From Pseudomonas rhizoryzae (GTDB lineage Bacteria > Pseudomonadota > Gammaproteobacteria > Pseudomonadales > Pseudomonadaceae): a stretch of 64,000 nucleotides of DNA. Below, piece after piece: positions 53,732-62,441 of the stretch. Under the pieces are notes generated by a model that worked only from the letters and a program-made list of their open reading frames with translations, was not told the DNA's origin and made no database searches. Position 1 is the stretch's first letter, and each line of letters begins with the position of its first letter. The stretch spans positions 310,001-374,000 of the forward strand of contig NZ_SULM01000001.1 in the NCBI RefSeq assembly GCF_005250615.1. The letters are read 5' to 3'. Both the position numbers and the translations under genes were made by a program.

Positions 53732-54994
53732 ATGAATGCGTTGAATCGTCTCGCTCTCGCCGTTTCTCTCTCCTGCGCCGCCATCGCCGCTCCCCTGACC
53801 GCCCATGCCGGTGAGGTCGAGGTGTTGCACTGGTGGACCTCCGGTGGCGAGGCCCGCGCCGTCGATGTCCTCAAGCAGCTGATGCAGAAACAGGGCGACA
53901 CCTGGAAGGACTTCGCCGTGGCCGGTGGCGCCGGCGAGGCCGCCATGACCGTGCTCAAGACCCGCGCCGTCTCCGGCAATCCGCCGTCCGCCGCCCAGCT
54001 CAAAGGCCCCGACATCCAGGAGTGGGCCAGCATGGGCTTCCTGGCCAACATCAGCGACATCGCCAAGCAGGGCAACTGGGACACCATCTTGCCCAAGCGC
54101 GTGGCCCAGACCATGCAGCACGACGGCGAATACGTCGCCGTACCGGCTGGCATCCACCGCATCAACTGGCTGTGGATCAACCCCGCCGTGTTCAAGAAGG
54201 CCGGTGCCAAGGTCCCCACCACCCTGGACGAATTCTTCGAGGCCGCCGACAAGCTCAAGGCCGCCGGCGTCGTGCCCCTGGCCCATGGTGGCCAGAACTG
54301 GCAAGACGGCACCATCTTCGAATCCCTGGTCATGGCCATCATGGGCCCGGAAGGCTACGACAAGGTCTTCGTGCAGACCGATGCCGACACCATCCGCAGC
54401 GACAAGATGGTCGAGGTGTTCAAGACCTTCAAGCGCATCAAGGGTTACGTCGATCCCAACGCCGCCGGCCGCGACTGGAACCTGGCCACCGCCATGGTCA
54501 TCGAGGGCAAGGCGGGCATGCAGATCATGGGCGACTGGGCCAAGGCCGAATTCGCCGCCGCCGGCAAGAAGCCGGGCGTCGACTACGAATGCGTGGTGAT
54601 GCCGGGTACCCAGGGCGACTTCATCTACAACATCGACTCCCTGGCCATGTTCAAGATCAAGAACAAGGACAACCAGAAGGCGCAGGACGACCTGGTGCGC
54701 ACCGTCATCGACAAGCCCTTCCAGGAGGTATTCAACCTCAACAAGGGCTCCATCCCGGTGCGTAACGACATCGACCTCGCCAAGTTCGATAGCTGCGCCC
54801 AGCAGTCCGCCAAGGACTTCCAGACCGCCAACGCCGACGGCAAGGCCGAGCCGAGCATGGCGCACAGCATGGCGAACACCAGCTACGTGCAGGGTGCGAT
54901 CTTCGATGTGGTGACCAACTTCTTCAACGACGCCAACGCCGATCCGAAGAAGGCCACCGAGCAATTGGTCGCCGCGATCCAGGCCGCCAAGTAA
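53732..54994 (+). CDS. gtsA: Glucose ABC transporter, periplasmic binding protein
   Basis: A 420-residue sugar-binding protein with a clear signal peptide (residues 1-26, cleavage after AHA). The mature start [20 protein letters not shown] is typical of the GtsA/GltB glucose-binding proteins of Pseudomonas. It captures glucose delivered by OprB. AACAACAAGG precedes the start, fitting Crc/Hfq repression. A type-1 repeat separates it from gtsB and may stabilise its mRNA. Confidence 0.93.
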   Translation: MNALNRLALAVSLSCAAIAAPLTAHAGEVEVLHWWTSGGEARAVDVLKQLMQKQGDTWKDFAVAGGAGEAAMTVLKTRAVSGNPPSAAQLKGPDIQEWASMGFLANISDIAKQGNWDTILPKRVAQTMQHDGEYVAVPAGIHRINWLWINPAVFKKAGAKVPTTLDEFFEAADKLKAAGVVPLAHGGQNWQDGTIFESLVMAIMGPEGYDKVFVQTDADTIRSDKMVEVFKTFKRIKGYVDPNAAGRDWNLATAMVIEGKAGMQIMGDWAKAEFAAAGKKPGVDYECVVMPGTQGDFIYNIDSLAMFKIKNKDNQKAQDDLVRTVIDKPFQEVFNLNKGSIPVRNDIDLAKFDSCAQQSAKDFQTANADGKAEPSMAHSMANTSYVQGAIFDVVTNFFNDANADPKKATEQLVAAIQAAK

Positions 54995-55014
54995 GGCCGT
55001 TTGCGGCCAGACCT

Positions 55015-55104
55015 TAGGTTGGGTTGAGACGGCTCCATCGTCGAAGCCCAACATTGTCGGGCTCCGAGGCAAGGTTGGGCTTCGCTGCGCGCAACCCAAC
55101 CTAC
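55015..55104. repeat. Palindromic intergenic repeat type 1, full copy, inside the gts operon
   Basis: The left arm TTAGGTTGGGTTGAG and right arm GCAACCCAACCTAC flank CGAAGCCCAACA/GGTTGGGCTTCG. It lies between gtsA and gtsB, where a hairpin would separate the binding-protein message from the permease message. Confidence 0.78.
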
Positions 55105-55173
55105 GACGGCCCGCCATCGCCGCGATCGACCTGATACCTGGCCTCTAGATAATACCACCCCTGGGAGTGCCTC

Positions 55174-56091
55174 ATGGCCCTTACCGAAACCCTACCCACC
55201 GTAGCCGTCAGTCGCCGCCCGGACCGGCTGCAGCGCCTGCTGCCCAAGCTGGTGCTGGCGCCCACGGCCATTGCCATGGTCGTCTGCCTCTATGGCTACA
55301 TGCTGTGGACGGCGGTGATCTCCTTCACCAACTCGCGCTTCCTGCCCAGCTACAACTTCGCCGGCTTCGCCCAGTACGCGCGGCTCATGGAAAACGATCG
55401 CTGGCTGGTGGCTTGCAAGAACCTGGCGATCTTCGGCGGCCTGTTCATCCTGCTGAGTCTGGCCATCGGCGTCTTCTTCGCCATCCTGCTGGACCAGCGC
55501 ATCCGTCGTGAAGGCTTCATCCGCACCATCTATCTCTATCCCATGGCGCTGTCGATGATCGTCACCGGCACCGCCTGGAAGTGGCTGCTCAACCCCGGCA
55601 TGGGCCTGGACAAGCTCTTGCGCGACTGGGGCTGGGAAGGCTTTCGCTTCGACTGGCTGGTGGACCCCGATCGGGTCATCTACTGCCTGCTGATCGCCGC
55701 CCTCTGGCAGGCCTCGGGCTTCGTCATGGCCATGTTCCTCGCCGGGCTGCGTGGCGTGGATTCCTCCATCCTCAGAGCCGCCCAGGTCGACGGGGCAGGG
55801 CTGCCGACCATCTACCTGCGCATCGTCCTGCCCAGCCTGCGACCGGTGTTCTTCAGCGCCGTGATGATCCTCGCCCACATCGCCATCAAGAGCTTCGATC
55901 TGGTCATGGCCATGACCGCGGGCGGCCCTGGCTACGCCTCGGACCTGCCGGCGGTGTTCATGTACCAGCACACCTTCACCCGCGGCCAGATGGGCCTCGG
56001 TTCGGCCAGCGCGGTGCTGATGCTCGGCGCGGTGCTGGCGGTGCTGGTGCCCTATCTCTACTCGGAACTGCGGAGCAAGCGAAATGGCTAA
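55174..56091 (+). CDS. gtsB: Glucose ABC transporter permease GtsB
   Basis: A 305-residue MalF-type permease with about six helices (LVLAPTAIAMVVCLYGYMLW first) and the EAA loop (RAAQVDGAGLPTIYLRIVLPSL). GGGAG precedes the ATG. It overlaps gtsC by eight bases. With GtsC it forms the membrane channel for glucose. Confidence 0.92.
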   Translation: MALTETLPTVAVSRRPDRLQRLLPKLVLAPTAIAMVVCLYGYMLWTAVISFTNSRFLPSYNFAGFAQYARLMENDRWLVACKNLAIFGGLFILLSLAIGVFFAILLDQRIRREGFIRTIYLYPMALSMIVTGTAWKWLLNPGMGLDKLLRDWGWEGFRFDWLVDPDRVIYCLLIAALWQASGFVMAMFLAGLRGVDSSILRAAQVDGAGLPTIYLRIVLPSLRPVFFSAVMILAHIAIKSFDLVMAMTAGGPGYASDLPAVFMYQHTFTRGQMGLGSASAVLMLGAVLAVLVPYLYSELRSKRNG

Positions 56092-56914
56092 GGCTCTGAA
56101 CGTCAATCGCGTGGCCATCCACGCCACCCTGATCGTCGCCTGCGCGGTCTATCTGGTGCCGCTGCTGGTGATGTTGCTGACCAGCTTCAAGACCCCGGAC
56201 GATGTCCGCACCGGCAACCTGCTGAGCCTACCGCTGGACTGGACGGTGATCGGCTGGCTCAAGGCCTGGGACGTGGTGCACAGCTACTTCTGGAACTCCT
56301 TCATGATCACCGTGCCCGCGGTGCTCATCTCCACCTTCATCGGCGCGCTCAACGGCTACGCCCTGTCGAAGTGGCAGTTCCGCGGCTCGAATCTGCTGTT
56401 CAGTCTGCTGCTGTTCGGCTGCTTCATTCCCTTTCAGGTGATCCTGCTGCCGATGTCCTTCACCCTCGGCCAACTGGGCCTGGCCAACACCACCGCCGGC
56501 CTGGTGCTGGTCCACGTGATCTACGGCCTGGCCTTCACCACGCTGTTCTTCCGCAACTACTACGTCGGCATTCCCGACGCCCTGATCAAGGCAGCGCGGC
56601 TGGACGGTGCGGGCTTCTTCACCATCTTCTTCAAGATCCTGCTGCCGCTGTCCACGCCCATCGTCATGGTCAGCCTGATCTGGCAATTCACCCAGGTCTG
56701 GAACGACTTCCTGTTCGGCGTGGTGTTCGCCAGCGGTTCGTCGCAGCCCATCACCGTAGCCCTGAACAACCTGGTCAACACCAGCACCGGCGCCAAGGAA
56801 TACAACGTCGACATGGCTGCCGCCATGATCGCCGCGCTGCCGACCCTGCTGGTCTACATCTTCGCGGGTAAATATTTCGTCCGGGGTCTGACCTCGGGCG
56901 TGGTCAAAGGATAA
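56084..56914 (+). CDS. gtsC: Glucose ABC transporter permease GtsC
   Basis: A 276-residue MalG-type permease. The EAA loop is KAARLDGAGFFTIFFKILLPL and the C-terminus is GKYFVRGLTSGVVKG, typical of the family. It starts inside gtsB and ends 11 bases before gtsD. Confidence 0.92.
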   Translation: MAKALNVNRVAIHATLIVACAVYLVPLLVMLLTSFKTPDDVRTGNLLSLPLDWTVIGWLKAWDVVHSYFWNSFMITVPAVLISTFIGALNGYALSKWQFRGSNLLFSLLLFGCFIPFQVILLPMSFTLGQLGLANTTAGLVLVHVIYGLAFTTLFFRNYYVGIPDALIKAARLDGAGFFTIFFKILLPLSTPIVMVSLIWQFTQVWNDFLFGVVFASGSSQPITVALNNLVNTSTGAKEYNVDMAAAMIAALPTLLVYIFAGKYFVRGLTSGVVKG

Positions 56915-56925
56915 GGACGGCCACC

Positions 56926-58026
56926 ATGGCAGCTCTCGAACTCAAAAGCGTACGCAAGACCTACGGCAACGCCGCCCAGGAAGCCCTCAAGGGCATCGAC
57001 ATCCGCATCGACGCCGGCCAGTTCCTCATCCTGGTCGGACCCTCCGGCTGCGGCAAATCCACCCTGATGAACGCCATCGCCGGCCTCGAAGACATCAGCA
57101 GCGGCGCCATCTGCCTGGATGGCGAGGATGTCACCCAGGTCGAGCCCAAGGACAGAGACATCGCCATGGTGTTCCAGTCCTATGCCCTGTATCCGACCAT
57201 GACCGTGCGCGAGAACATCGCCTTCGGCCTGAAGATCCGCAAGACGCCCAAGGAGCAGATCGACGCCGAGGTGGCGCGGGTCAGCAAGCTCCTGCAGATC
57301 GAGCACCTGCTCGAGCGCAAGCCGGCGCAACTCTCCGGCGGTCAGCAGCAGCGCGTCGCCATGGGTCGCGCCCTGGCTCGCCGGCCCAAGCTCTATCTGT
57401 TCGACGAGCCGCTCTCCAACCTCGACGCCAAGCTGCGGGTGGAGATGCGCACCGAGATCAAACTGATGCACCAGCGGCTGCAGACCACCACCGTCTACGT
57501 CACCCATGACCAGATCGAAGCCATGACCCTGGGCGACCGGGTGGCGGTGATGAAGGACGGCGAGGTGCAGCAATTCGGCACCCCCGAGGAGATCTACAAC
57601 GACCCCGCCAATCTCTTCGTCGCCAGCTTCATCGGCTCGCCGCCGATGAACTTCGTGCCGGTGCGCCTGGAGGCCCAGGCGGGCAGGGTGGTGGCCCGCG
57701 TCACCGGCGATACCGGTGAAAGTGTGGTGGAGTTGTCTGATCTCGATCCGGCATTGGCGGGCAGAGAGGCTATCCTTGGGGTGCGCCCGGAGCAGATCCA
57801 GTCCGCGCATCCGGCTGATAGCGCCGTACCCGGCATCCTGACGCGGGTCCAGGTGGTGGAGCCGACCGGTCCGGACACTCTGCTATATGCCGAGTGGAAC
57901 GGTACCAAGGTCTGCTGTCGGGTCGCCCCGGGCGAGGCTCCGCGTGCCGGCGATCAGGTGCTCTGGCGCATCGATCCGCGACGGGCGGTATTGTTCGACC
58001 CGGCGAGTGGTCGACGACTTTCTTGA
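56926..58026 (+). CDS. gtsD: Glucose ABC transporter ATPase GtsD (MsmK/UgpC type)
   Basis: A 366-residue sugar-importer ATPase: Walker A GPSGCGKST near 38-46, signature LSGGQQQRVAMGRALARRP, Walker B LYLFDEPLSNLDAKLR, H-loop YVTHDQIEAMTL, then a TOBE regulatory domain. It ends the gtsABCD set; a LacI/Cra-like palindrome lies just beyond it. Confidence 0.93.
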   Translation: MAALELKSVRKTYGNAAQEALKGIDIRIDAGQFLILVGPSGCGKSTLMNAIAGLEDISSGAICLDGEDVTQVEPKDRDIAMVFQSYALYPTMTVRENIAFGLKIRKTPKEQIDAEVARVSKLLQIEHLLERKPAQLSGGQQQRVAMGRALARRPKLYLFDEPLSNLDAKLRVEMRTEIKLMHQRLQTTTVYVTHDQIEAMTLGDRVAVMKDGEVQQFGTPEEIYNDPANLFVASFIGSPPMNFVPVRLEAQAGRVVARVTGDTGESVVELSDLDPALAGREAILGVRPEQIQSAHPADSAVPGILTRVQVVEPTGPDTLLYAEWNGTKVCCRVAPGEAPRAGDQVLWRIDPRRAVLFDPASGRRLS

Positions 58027-58038
58027 GCGTGGCTCATG

Positions 58039-58054
58039 GCTGAAACGTTACAGC
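58039..58054. promoter_or_regulatory. LacI/Cra-type operator before the kinase-isomerase-porin genes
   Basis: GCTGAAACGTTACAGC is symmetric except for one base pair and closely resembles GCTGAAACGTTTCAGC-type LacI-family (Cra/FruR) sites. It lies about 100 bases upstream of the sugar kinase, suggesting an internal promoter with its own control. No LacI-family gene is in the window. Confidence 0.5.
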
Positions 58055-58152
58055 AATGGTAAGGTCCGCCCGCCGCCGCGCCTGACGTCGGGTCGCGGCC
58101 CTACCAGAGACCAGGGTAGTCCTTGGTCGCCGTGACAGACAGGAGAACAAGA

Positions 58153-59058
58153 ATGGCACTACCCCGCGTCGTGGTCTTTGGCGAAGCCCTTACCGACATC
58201 GTCCAGGGTAATCCTGGCGAATGGCGGGGTTATCCGGGTGGTGCCCCCTGGAACGTGGCCCGTGGCCTGGCCCGGCTGGGGGTGGAAAGTGCCTTCGGCG
58301 GCGCCATCAGTCAGGACAGCCTGGGCGATGAGATCGCCTGGCAATCGGAAACCGCCGGCCTCGATACCCGCTTCCTGCAACGGGTCAATGCCGATCCGCT
58401 AGTGGCCATCGTGCCGTCGAGCCGTCCTCCGCGCTATTTCTTCGCCGGTGAAGCCGACCTCCAGTTCGATCCCGCGCTGCTGCCCGCGGGCTGGCTGGAC
58501 ACCGCCGAGGTCTGCCATTTCAGCTGCATCAGCCTGGCCCGCCACCCGCTGGCCGACACCCTGCTCGACCTGGCGCGCCAGGCCAAGGCCGCCGGCAAGC
58601 GCCTGAGCTACGACCCCAACTGGCGCAACCTGATGGACGAGCGCTACCGCCAGCAGACCTTCCCCGAGCTGGTGCGCCTGGCTGACGACATCAAGCTGTC
58701 CGATGAAGACATCCGCCAGATCTATCCCGGCCTGGACGAGCGCGCCGCGCTGGACGAACTGCGCGCCCTCAATCCCCAGGCGCGCATCCTCTTCACCCGT
58801 GGCGAACACGGCCTGGTGCTCTACACGCCGGACGGCGAATGGCAGCAGCCTGCCATCGCCGTGGACGTCGTCGACACCGTGGGTGCAGGCGACGCCAGCA
58901 TGGCCGGCTGGCTGGCCTCCGGCCTGCTGGGTCTGACCGATCCCCAGCAGCGCCTCAGGTTCGCCGCTGCCAGTGCGTCGGTTTCCTGCCGTCATGCCGG
59001 CGCCTATGCGCCGACCCGTGCCGATGTCGAAGCCCTGCTGCAGGTGAGCCCGCACTGA
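58153..59058 (+). CDS. PfkB-family sugar kinase (fructokinase-like)
   Basis: A 301-residue ribokinase/PfkB-fold kinase. VVFGEALTDIVQGNPGEWRG opens the protein, GGAPWNVARGLARLGVESAF is the substrate loop, and VDTVGAGDASMAGWLASGLL holds the catalytic Asp. Fructokinase activity fits because the next gene encodes a mannose/fructose-type isomerase. The ATG at 58153 follows AGGAG; the ORF start at 58123 has no site. Confidence 0.87.
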   Translation: MALPRVVVFGEALTDIVQGNPGEWRGYPGGAPWNVARGLARLGVESAFGGAISQDSLGDEIAWQSETAGLDTRFLQRVNADPLVAIVPSSRPPRYFFAGEADLQFDPALLPAGWLDTAEVCHFSCISLARHPLADTLLDLARQAKAAGKRLSYDPNWRNLMDERYRQQTFPELVRLADDIKLSDEDIRQIYPGLDERAALDELRALNPQARILFTRGEHGLVLYTPDGEWQQPAIAVDVVDTVGAGDASMAGWLASGLLGLTDPQQRLRFAAASASVSCRHAGAYAPTRADVEALLQVSPH

Positions 59059-59098
59059 ACCGTTTTCCCACAACAACAATAGCCGCCAAGGAAACCCG

Positions 59099-60310
59099 AT
59101 GGACTTCCCCGATTTTCGTCGTCGCGACACCCTGCTGGAGCACGTCCGCCAGACGCTGGCGTTCTATCATCCCCGCTGTGTCGATCCGCAAGGCGGCTTC
59201 TATCACTTCTTCAAGGACGACGGCACGATCTACGATCACCAGACCCGTCACCTGGTCTCCAGCACCCGCTTCGTCTTCGATTTCGCCATGGCCTACCGAC
59301 ACTACGGCGATCCGGCCTTTCTGGACGCGACCCGGCACGGCCTGAGATACCTGCGCGAGCGTCATCGCCAGGCCAACGGCGGCTATGCCTGGTTGCTCGA
59401 GGGCGACACCGTGGTGGATGGCACCAACCATTGCTACGGCCTGGCCTTCGTGGTGTTGGCCTATGCCCATGGCCTGCAGGCGGGTATCGAAGAGGCCCGC
59501 GGCTGGCTCAGCGAAGCCTGGGAATCCCTGGAAACCCATTTCTGGCGCGAGGCCGACGGGCTCTATGTCGACGAGATCAGCGCCGACTGGCAGACCGTCT
59601 CGCCGTACCGCGGCCAGAACGCCAACATGCACGCCTGTGAAGCCCTGCTGGCCGCCTTCGAAGCCAGCGGCGAAGTGCGCTACCTGGATCGCGCCGAGAC
59701 CCTGGCGCGCAACATGACCCAGCGCCAGGCCGCGCTGACCCAGGGGCAGGGTGGGGCGGCCGATCAGGTCCCCGGCGGCCTGATCTGGGAGCACTACCAC
59801 AGCGACTGGTCCATCGACTGGGACTACAACCGCGACGATCCGGCCAATCTGTTCCGCCCCTGGGGCTTCCAGCCGGGGCACCAGATCGAATGGGCCAAGC
59901 TGTTGCTGATCCTCGAACGCCATCGCCCGCTGCCCTGGCTGCTGCCGCGGGCTCAGGCGCTGTTCGACATCTCCTGGCGCCTGAGCTGGGACGCCGAGCA
60001 TGGCGGCCTCTTCTACGGCTTCGCCCCGGACGGCTCGCCCTGCGATCCGGACAAGTACTTCTGGGTCCAGGCCGAGGCCCTGGCCGCCGCGGCGCTGCTG
60101 GCCGAGCGCAGTGGCGAAGCGCGCTATTGGGAACACTATGAGGCGCTCTGGCGCTACAGCTGGACGCATTTCATCGATCACGAGCACGGCGCGTGGTGGC
60201 GCCTGCTCGACCGTCGGAACCACAAGTACTCCGACGACAAGAGTCCGGCCGGCAAGGTCGACTACCACACCATGGGTGCCTGTTACGAAGTCCTCAACGT
60301 CCTGCCGTAA
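59099..60310 (+). CDS. AGE-family sugar isomerase/epimerase (mannose isomerase-like)
   Basis: A 403-residue (alpha/alpha)6-barrel enzyme of the N-acylglucosamine 2-epimerase family. Active-site histidines are expected in GTNHCYGLAFVVLA, GHQIEWAKLLL and KVDYHTMGACYEVLN. The length and context suggest interconversion of mannose and fructose (or glucose) ahead of the PfkB kinase; N-acyl sugar epimerisation or a cellobiose epimerase role is less likely. AACAACAA lies 20-27 bases upstream. Confidence 0.82.
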   Translation: MDFPDFRRRDTLLEHVRQTLAFYHPRCVDPQGGFYHFFKDDGTIYDHQTRHLVSSTRFVFDFAMAYRHYGDPAFLDATRHGLRYLRERHRQANGGYAWLLEGDTVVDGTNHCYGLAFVVLAYAHGLQAGIEEARGWLSEAWESLETHFWREADGLYVDEISADWQTVSPYRGQNANMHACEALLAAFEASGEVRYLDRAETLARNMTQRQAALTQGQGGAADQVPGGLIWEHYHSDWSIDWDYNRDDPANLFRPWGFQPGHQIEWAKLLLILERHRPLPWLLPRAQALFDISWRLSWDAEHGGLFYGFAPDGSPCDPDKYFWVQAEALAAAALLAERSGEARYWEHYEALWRYSWTHFIDHEHGAWWRLLDRRNHKYSDDKSPAGKVDYHTMGACYEVLNVLP

Positions 60311-60372
60311 GTATTAGAGACGCGGGTTTCGGGCCCTGGGTGTCATCACTTCTATAAAAAGGGATCTCAGTA

Positions 60373-61773
60373 ATGAACAGTCAGAAGCTCAAGAATCGTC
60401 GGGGTAACGCACTGCCCCTGGTCTCGCTGCTCGCCCTGGCGGTCGCCGCCGGTGCTCAGGCGGCACCCCAGGCCAACCCGGGTGGCAACTTCAGTGGGGT
60501 GAACAACACCGAGGCCGCCTTCCAACCGCTGGGCAACACCATGACCGGCGACTGGGGTGGCGTGCGCAAGGACCTGCGCGACAAGGGCTGGGACATCAAG
60601 CTCGAATACGTGGGCGAGGGCGCCACCAACCTGCGCGGCGGCTACGACGATGATCGCACCGGCCGCTGGAGCTCCCAGTACATGTTCGGCCTGTGGGGCG
60701 ACATGAACAAGATCGCCGGTTGGGAGAACTCGGTGTTCAAGGTCGCCATTACTTCCCGTGACGGCCGCAACCTGACCGACGACCGCATCACCGATCCGCG
60801 CGTCGGCGGCTACTCCTCGGTGCAGGAAGTCTACGGCCGTGGCCAGACCTGGCGTCTGACCCAGCTGTGGCTGTCCAAGGGCTTCTTCGACGGTCGTCTG
60901 GACATCAAGGCCGGTCGCTTCGGCGAAGGCGAGGACTTCAACTCCTTCGAGTGTGATTTCCAGAACCTGGCGTTCTGTGGCTCCCAGGTCGGCAACTGGG
61001 AAGGCGTCTGGTACAACTGGCCGGTCAGCCAGTGGGCCCTGCGCGTGAAGTACAGCCTGACCCCCGAGTTGTTCGTGCAGGTCGGCGCCTACGAGCAGAA
61101 CCCGTCGCTGCTGGAAACCGGCAACGGCTTCAAGCTCAACGGCAGCGGCACCAAGGGTGCGGTCCTGCCGGTGGAAATGGTCTGGTCGCCCAAGGTCAAC
61201 GGCCTGCCGGGCGAATACCGCGTTGGCTACTACTACAGCACCGCCAAGGCCAACGACGTCTACGAAGACGTCAACGGCAATTCCGCGGCCCTCACCGGGC
61301 TGGATTACAAGGAGCATTCCAGCAAGCACGGCTACTGGGTCGTGGCCCGTCAGCAGATCACCGCGCACAACGATGACCCGAGTCGCGGCCTGTCGGTCTT
61401 CGCCAACTTCACCGCCCATGCCAAGGACGTCAACAAGGTCAGCAACTACGTCCAGGCCGGCCTGGTGTACAAGGGCCCCTTCGACGGTCGTCCCAAGGAT
61501 GACATCGGCTTCGGCGTCGCGCGCATCAGCACCAACAGCGACTTCCGCGACAACCAGCGCGCCCTCAACCAGGCCGCCGGTGCGACGGATTACGACGATC
61601 CGGCCTACACTCCGCTGCAGCACAACGAGTATGACGCCGAGATCTATTACGGCGTCCACGTCACCAACTGGCTGACGCTGCGTCCGAACCTCCAGTACAT
61701 CAAGAATCCGGGTGGTGTACGTGAGGTCGACAATGCCGTGGTAGGAGGCCTGAAGGTTCAAGCGGTCTTCTAA
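60373..61773 (+). CDS. oprB: OprB-family carbohydrate-selective porin
   Basis: A 466-residue outer-membrane porin. Signal peptide of about 30 residues (LPLVSLLALAVAAGAQAAP). The body starts NTMTGDWGGVRKDLRDKGWD, the hallmark of OprB. It ends in KVQAVF with C-terminal Phe for barrel assembly. It lets glucose and related sugars into the periplasm for GtsA. The stop codon merges with hairpin repeat copy B, which probably ends the transcript. Confidence 0.94.
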   Translation: MNSQKLKNRRGNALPLVSLLALAVAAGAQAAPQANPGGNFSGVNNTEAAFQPLGNTMTGDWGGVRKDLRDKGWDIKLEYVGEGATNLRGGYDDDRTGRWSSQYMFGLWGDMNKIAGWENSVFKVAITSRDGRNLTDDRITDPRVGGYSSVQEVYGRGQTWRLTQLWLSKGFFDGRLDIKAGRFGEGEDFNSFECDFQNLAFCGSQVGNWEGVWYNWPVSQWALRVKYSLTPELFVQVGAYEQNPSLLETGNGFKLNGSGTKGAVLPVEMVWSPKVNGLPGEYRVGYYYSTAKANDVYEDVNGNSAALTGLDYKEHSSKHGYWVVARQQITAHNDDPSRGLSVFANFTAHAKDVNKVSNYVQAGLVYKGPFDGRPKDDIGFGVARISTNSDFRDNQRALNQAAGATDYDDPAYTPLQHNEYDAEIYYGVHVTNWLTLRPNLQYIKNPGGVREVDNAVVGGLKVQAVF

Positions 61774-61912
61774 GACTCGCCTGAAACTGCCTGCGCGGCG
61801 GCGATGCTGCGTTGAAAACCGGTTCGGAATGCTCATTTACGCTTTGTAAACTGCGCTTCCTCACCGGTTTTCGCCTGACCTCACCGTCGCTCGGCGAGTT
61901 TCAGTCGGTCTT
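61772..61912. repeat. Long imperfect hairpin repeat, copy B, at the oprB 3' end
   Basis: Outer arms AAGAC (61772-61776)/GTCTT (61908-61912) and CTGAAACT (61781-61788)/AGTTTCAG (61897-61904) enclose the inner stem GAAAACCGGT (61814-61823)/ACCGGTTTTC (61863-61872). The core matches copy A (39257-39394), while the inner stem differs by paired changes. Confidence 0.75.
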
Positions 61913-61957
61913 ATCAATCACCCCCATAGCCCGCCCTCCAGCCGGATGGCGCTGGCC

Positions 61958-61993
61958 AAGGCCCTGCAGTGGTTATACTGCAGGGCCTTTTTC
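61958..61993 (+). terminator. Rho-independent terminator upstream of the DUF1289 gene
   Basis: AAGGCCCTGCAG (61958-61969) and CTGCAGGGCCTT (61978-61989) form a perfect 12-base stem with an 8-base loop, followed by a T-run to 61992. It lies only 16 bases before the DUF1289 start, so it ends read-through from oprB or acts as an attenuator. TATACT in the loop region (61974-61979) could be a -10 box. Confidence 0.7.
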
Positions 61994-62008
61994 ATTTCCG
62001 AGGTTGCC

Positions 62009-62182
62009 GTGGGTAAGGTCGAAAGTCCCTGCATCAGCCAGTGCAAGATCAAAGACGACGTCTGCCAGGGATGTGGCCGCAAACGCGCCGAGATCAAAGG
62101 ATGGAAGGAACTGAAGGACCGCGAGCGCAAGGAAGTGATCGATAAATCCAGGAAGCGCCTGAAGAAGCTCAAGAAGGGCTGA
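62009..62182 (+). CDS. DUF1289 small Fe-S/zinc-like protein
   Basis: A 57-residue protein with C8, C12, C19 and C22 (SPCISQC ... VCQGCGR), the DUF1289 cysteine pattern, then a lysine-rich helical tail (SRKRLKKLKKG). Function unknown. The GTG at 62009 follows GAGG by five bases and gives the family N-terminus; the upstream ATG at 61946 would read through the terminator. Confidence 0.85.
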   Translation: MGKVESPCISQCKIKDDVCQGCGRKRAEIKGWKELKDRERKEVIDKSRKRLKKLKKG

Positions 62183-62200
62183 GTCGATTCCGCCATCACC

Positions 62201-62290
62201 GTAGGTTGGGTTGAGCGCAGCGAAGCCCAACAATGCCGAGCCACCCCCAACTGTTGGGCTTCGACGATAAAGCCGTCTCAACCCAACCTA
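62201..62290. repeat. Palindromic intergenic repeat type 1, full copy
   Basis: GTAGGTTGGGTTGAGCGCAG on the left pairs with CTCAACCCAACCTA on the right; inside are CGAAGCCCAACA and TGTTGGGCTTCG. It stands 30 bases before a type-2 unit, as in the 46.7-47.3 kb array. Confidence 0.78.
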
Positions 62291-62320
62291 TGTCTGAGGG
62301 AGCCCACCGCCTGCTCGCCC

Positions 62321-62414
62321 AGCCCCCTCTCCCTGCGGGAGAGGGTTGGGGTGAGGGCGCTCCACACCACCGAACACCCTGGTGGAAGAGGCTGCGCCGT
62401 TTTCCACGCTACGG
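62321..62414. repeat. Single diverged unit of repeat type 2
   Basis: AGCCCCCTCTCCCTGCGGGA begins the hairpin CCCTCTCCC-TGC-GGGAGAGGG, and the unit ends with GGCTGCGCCGTTTTCCACGC as in the tandem array at 46764-47271. It lies between the DUF1289 and LysR genes, which converge. Confidence 0.75.
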
Positions 62415-62441
62415 TTAACCGGGGCCAGCGAACGGCTCTCG

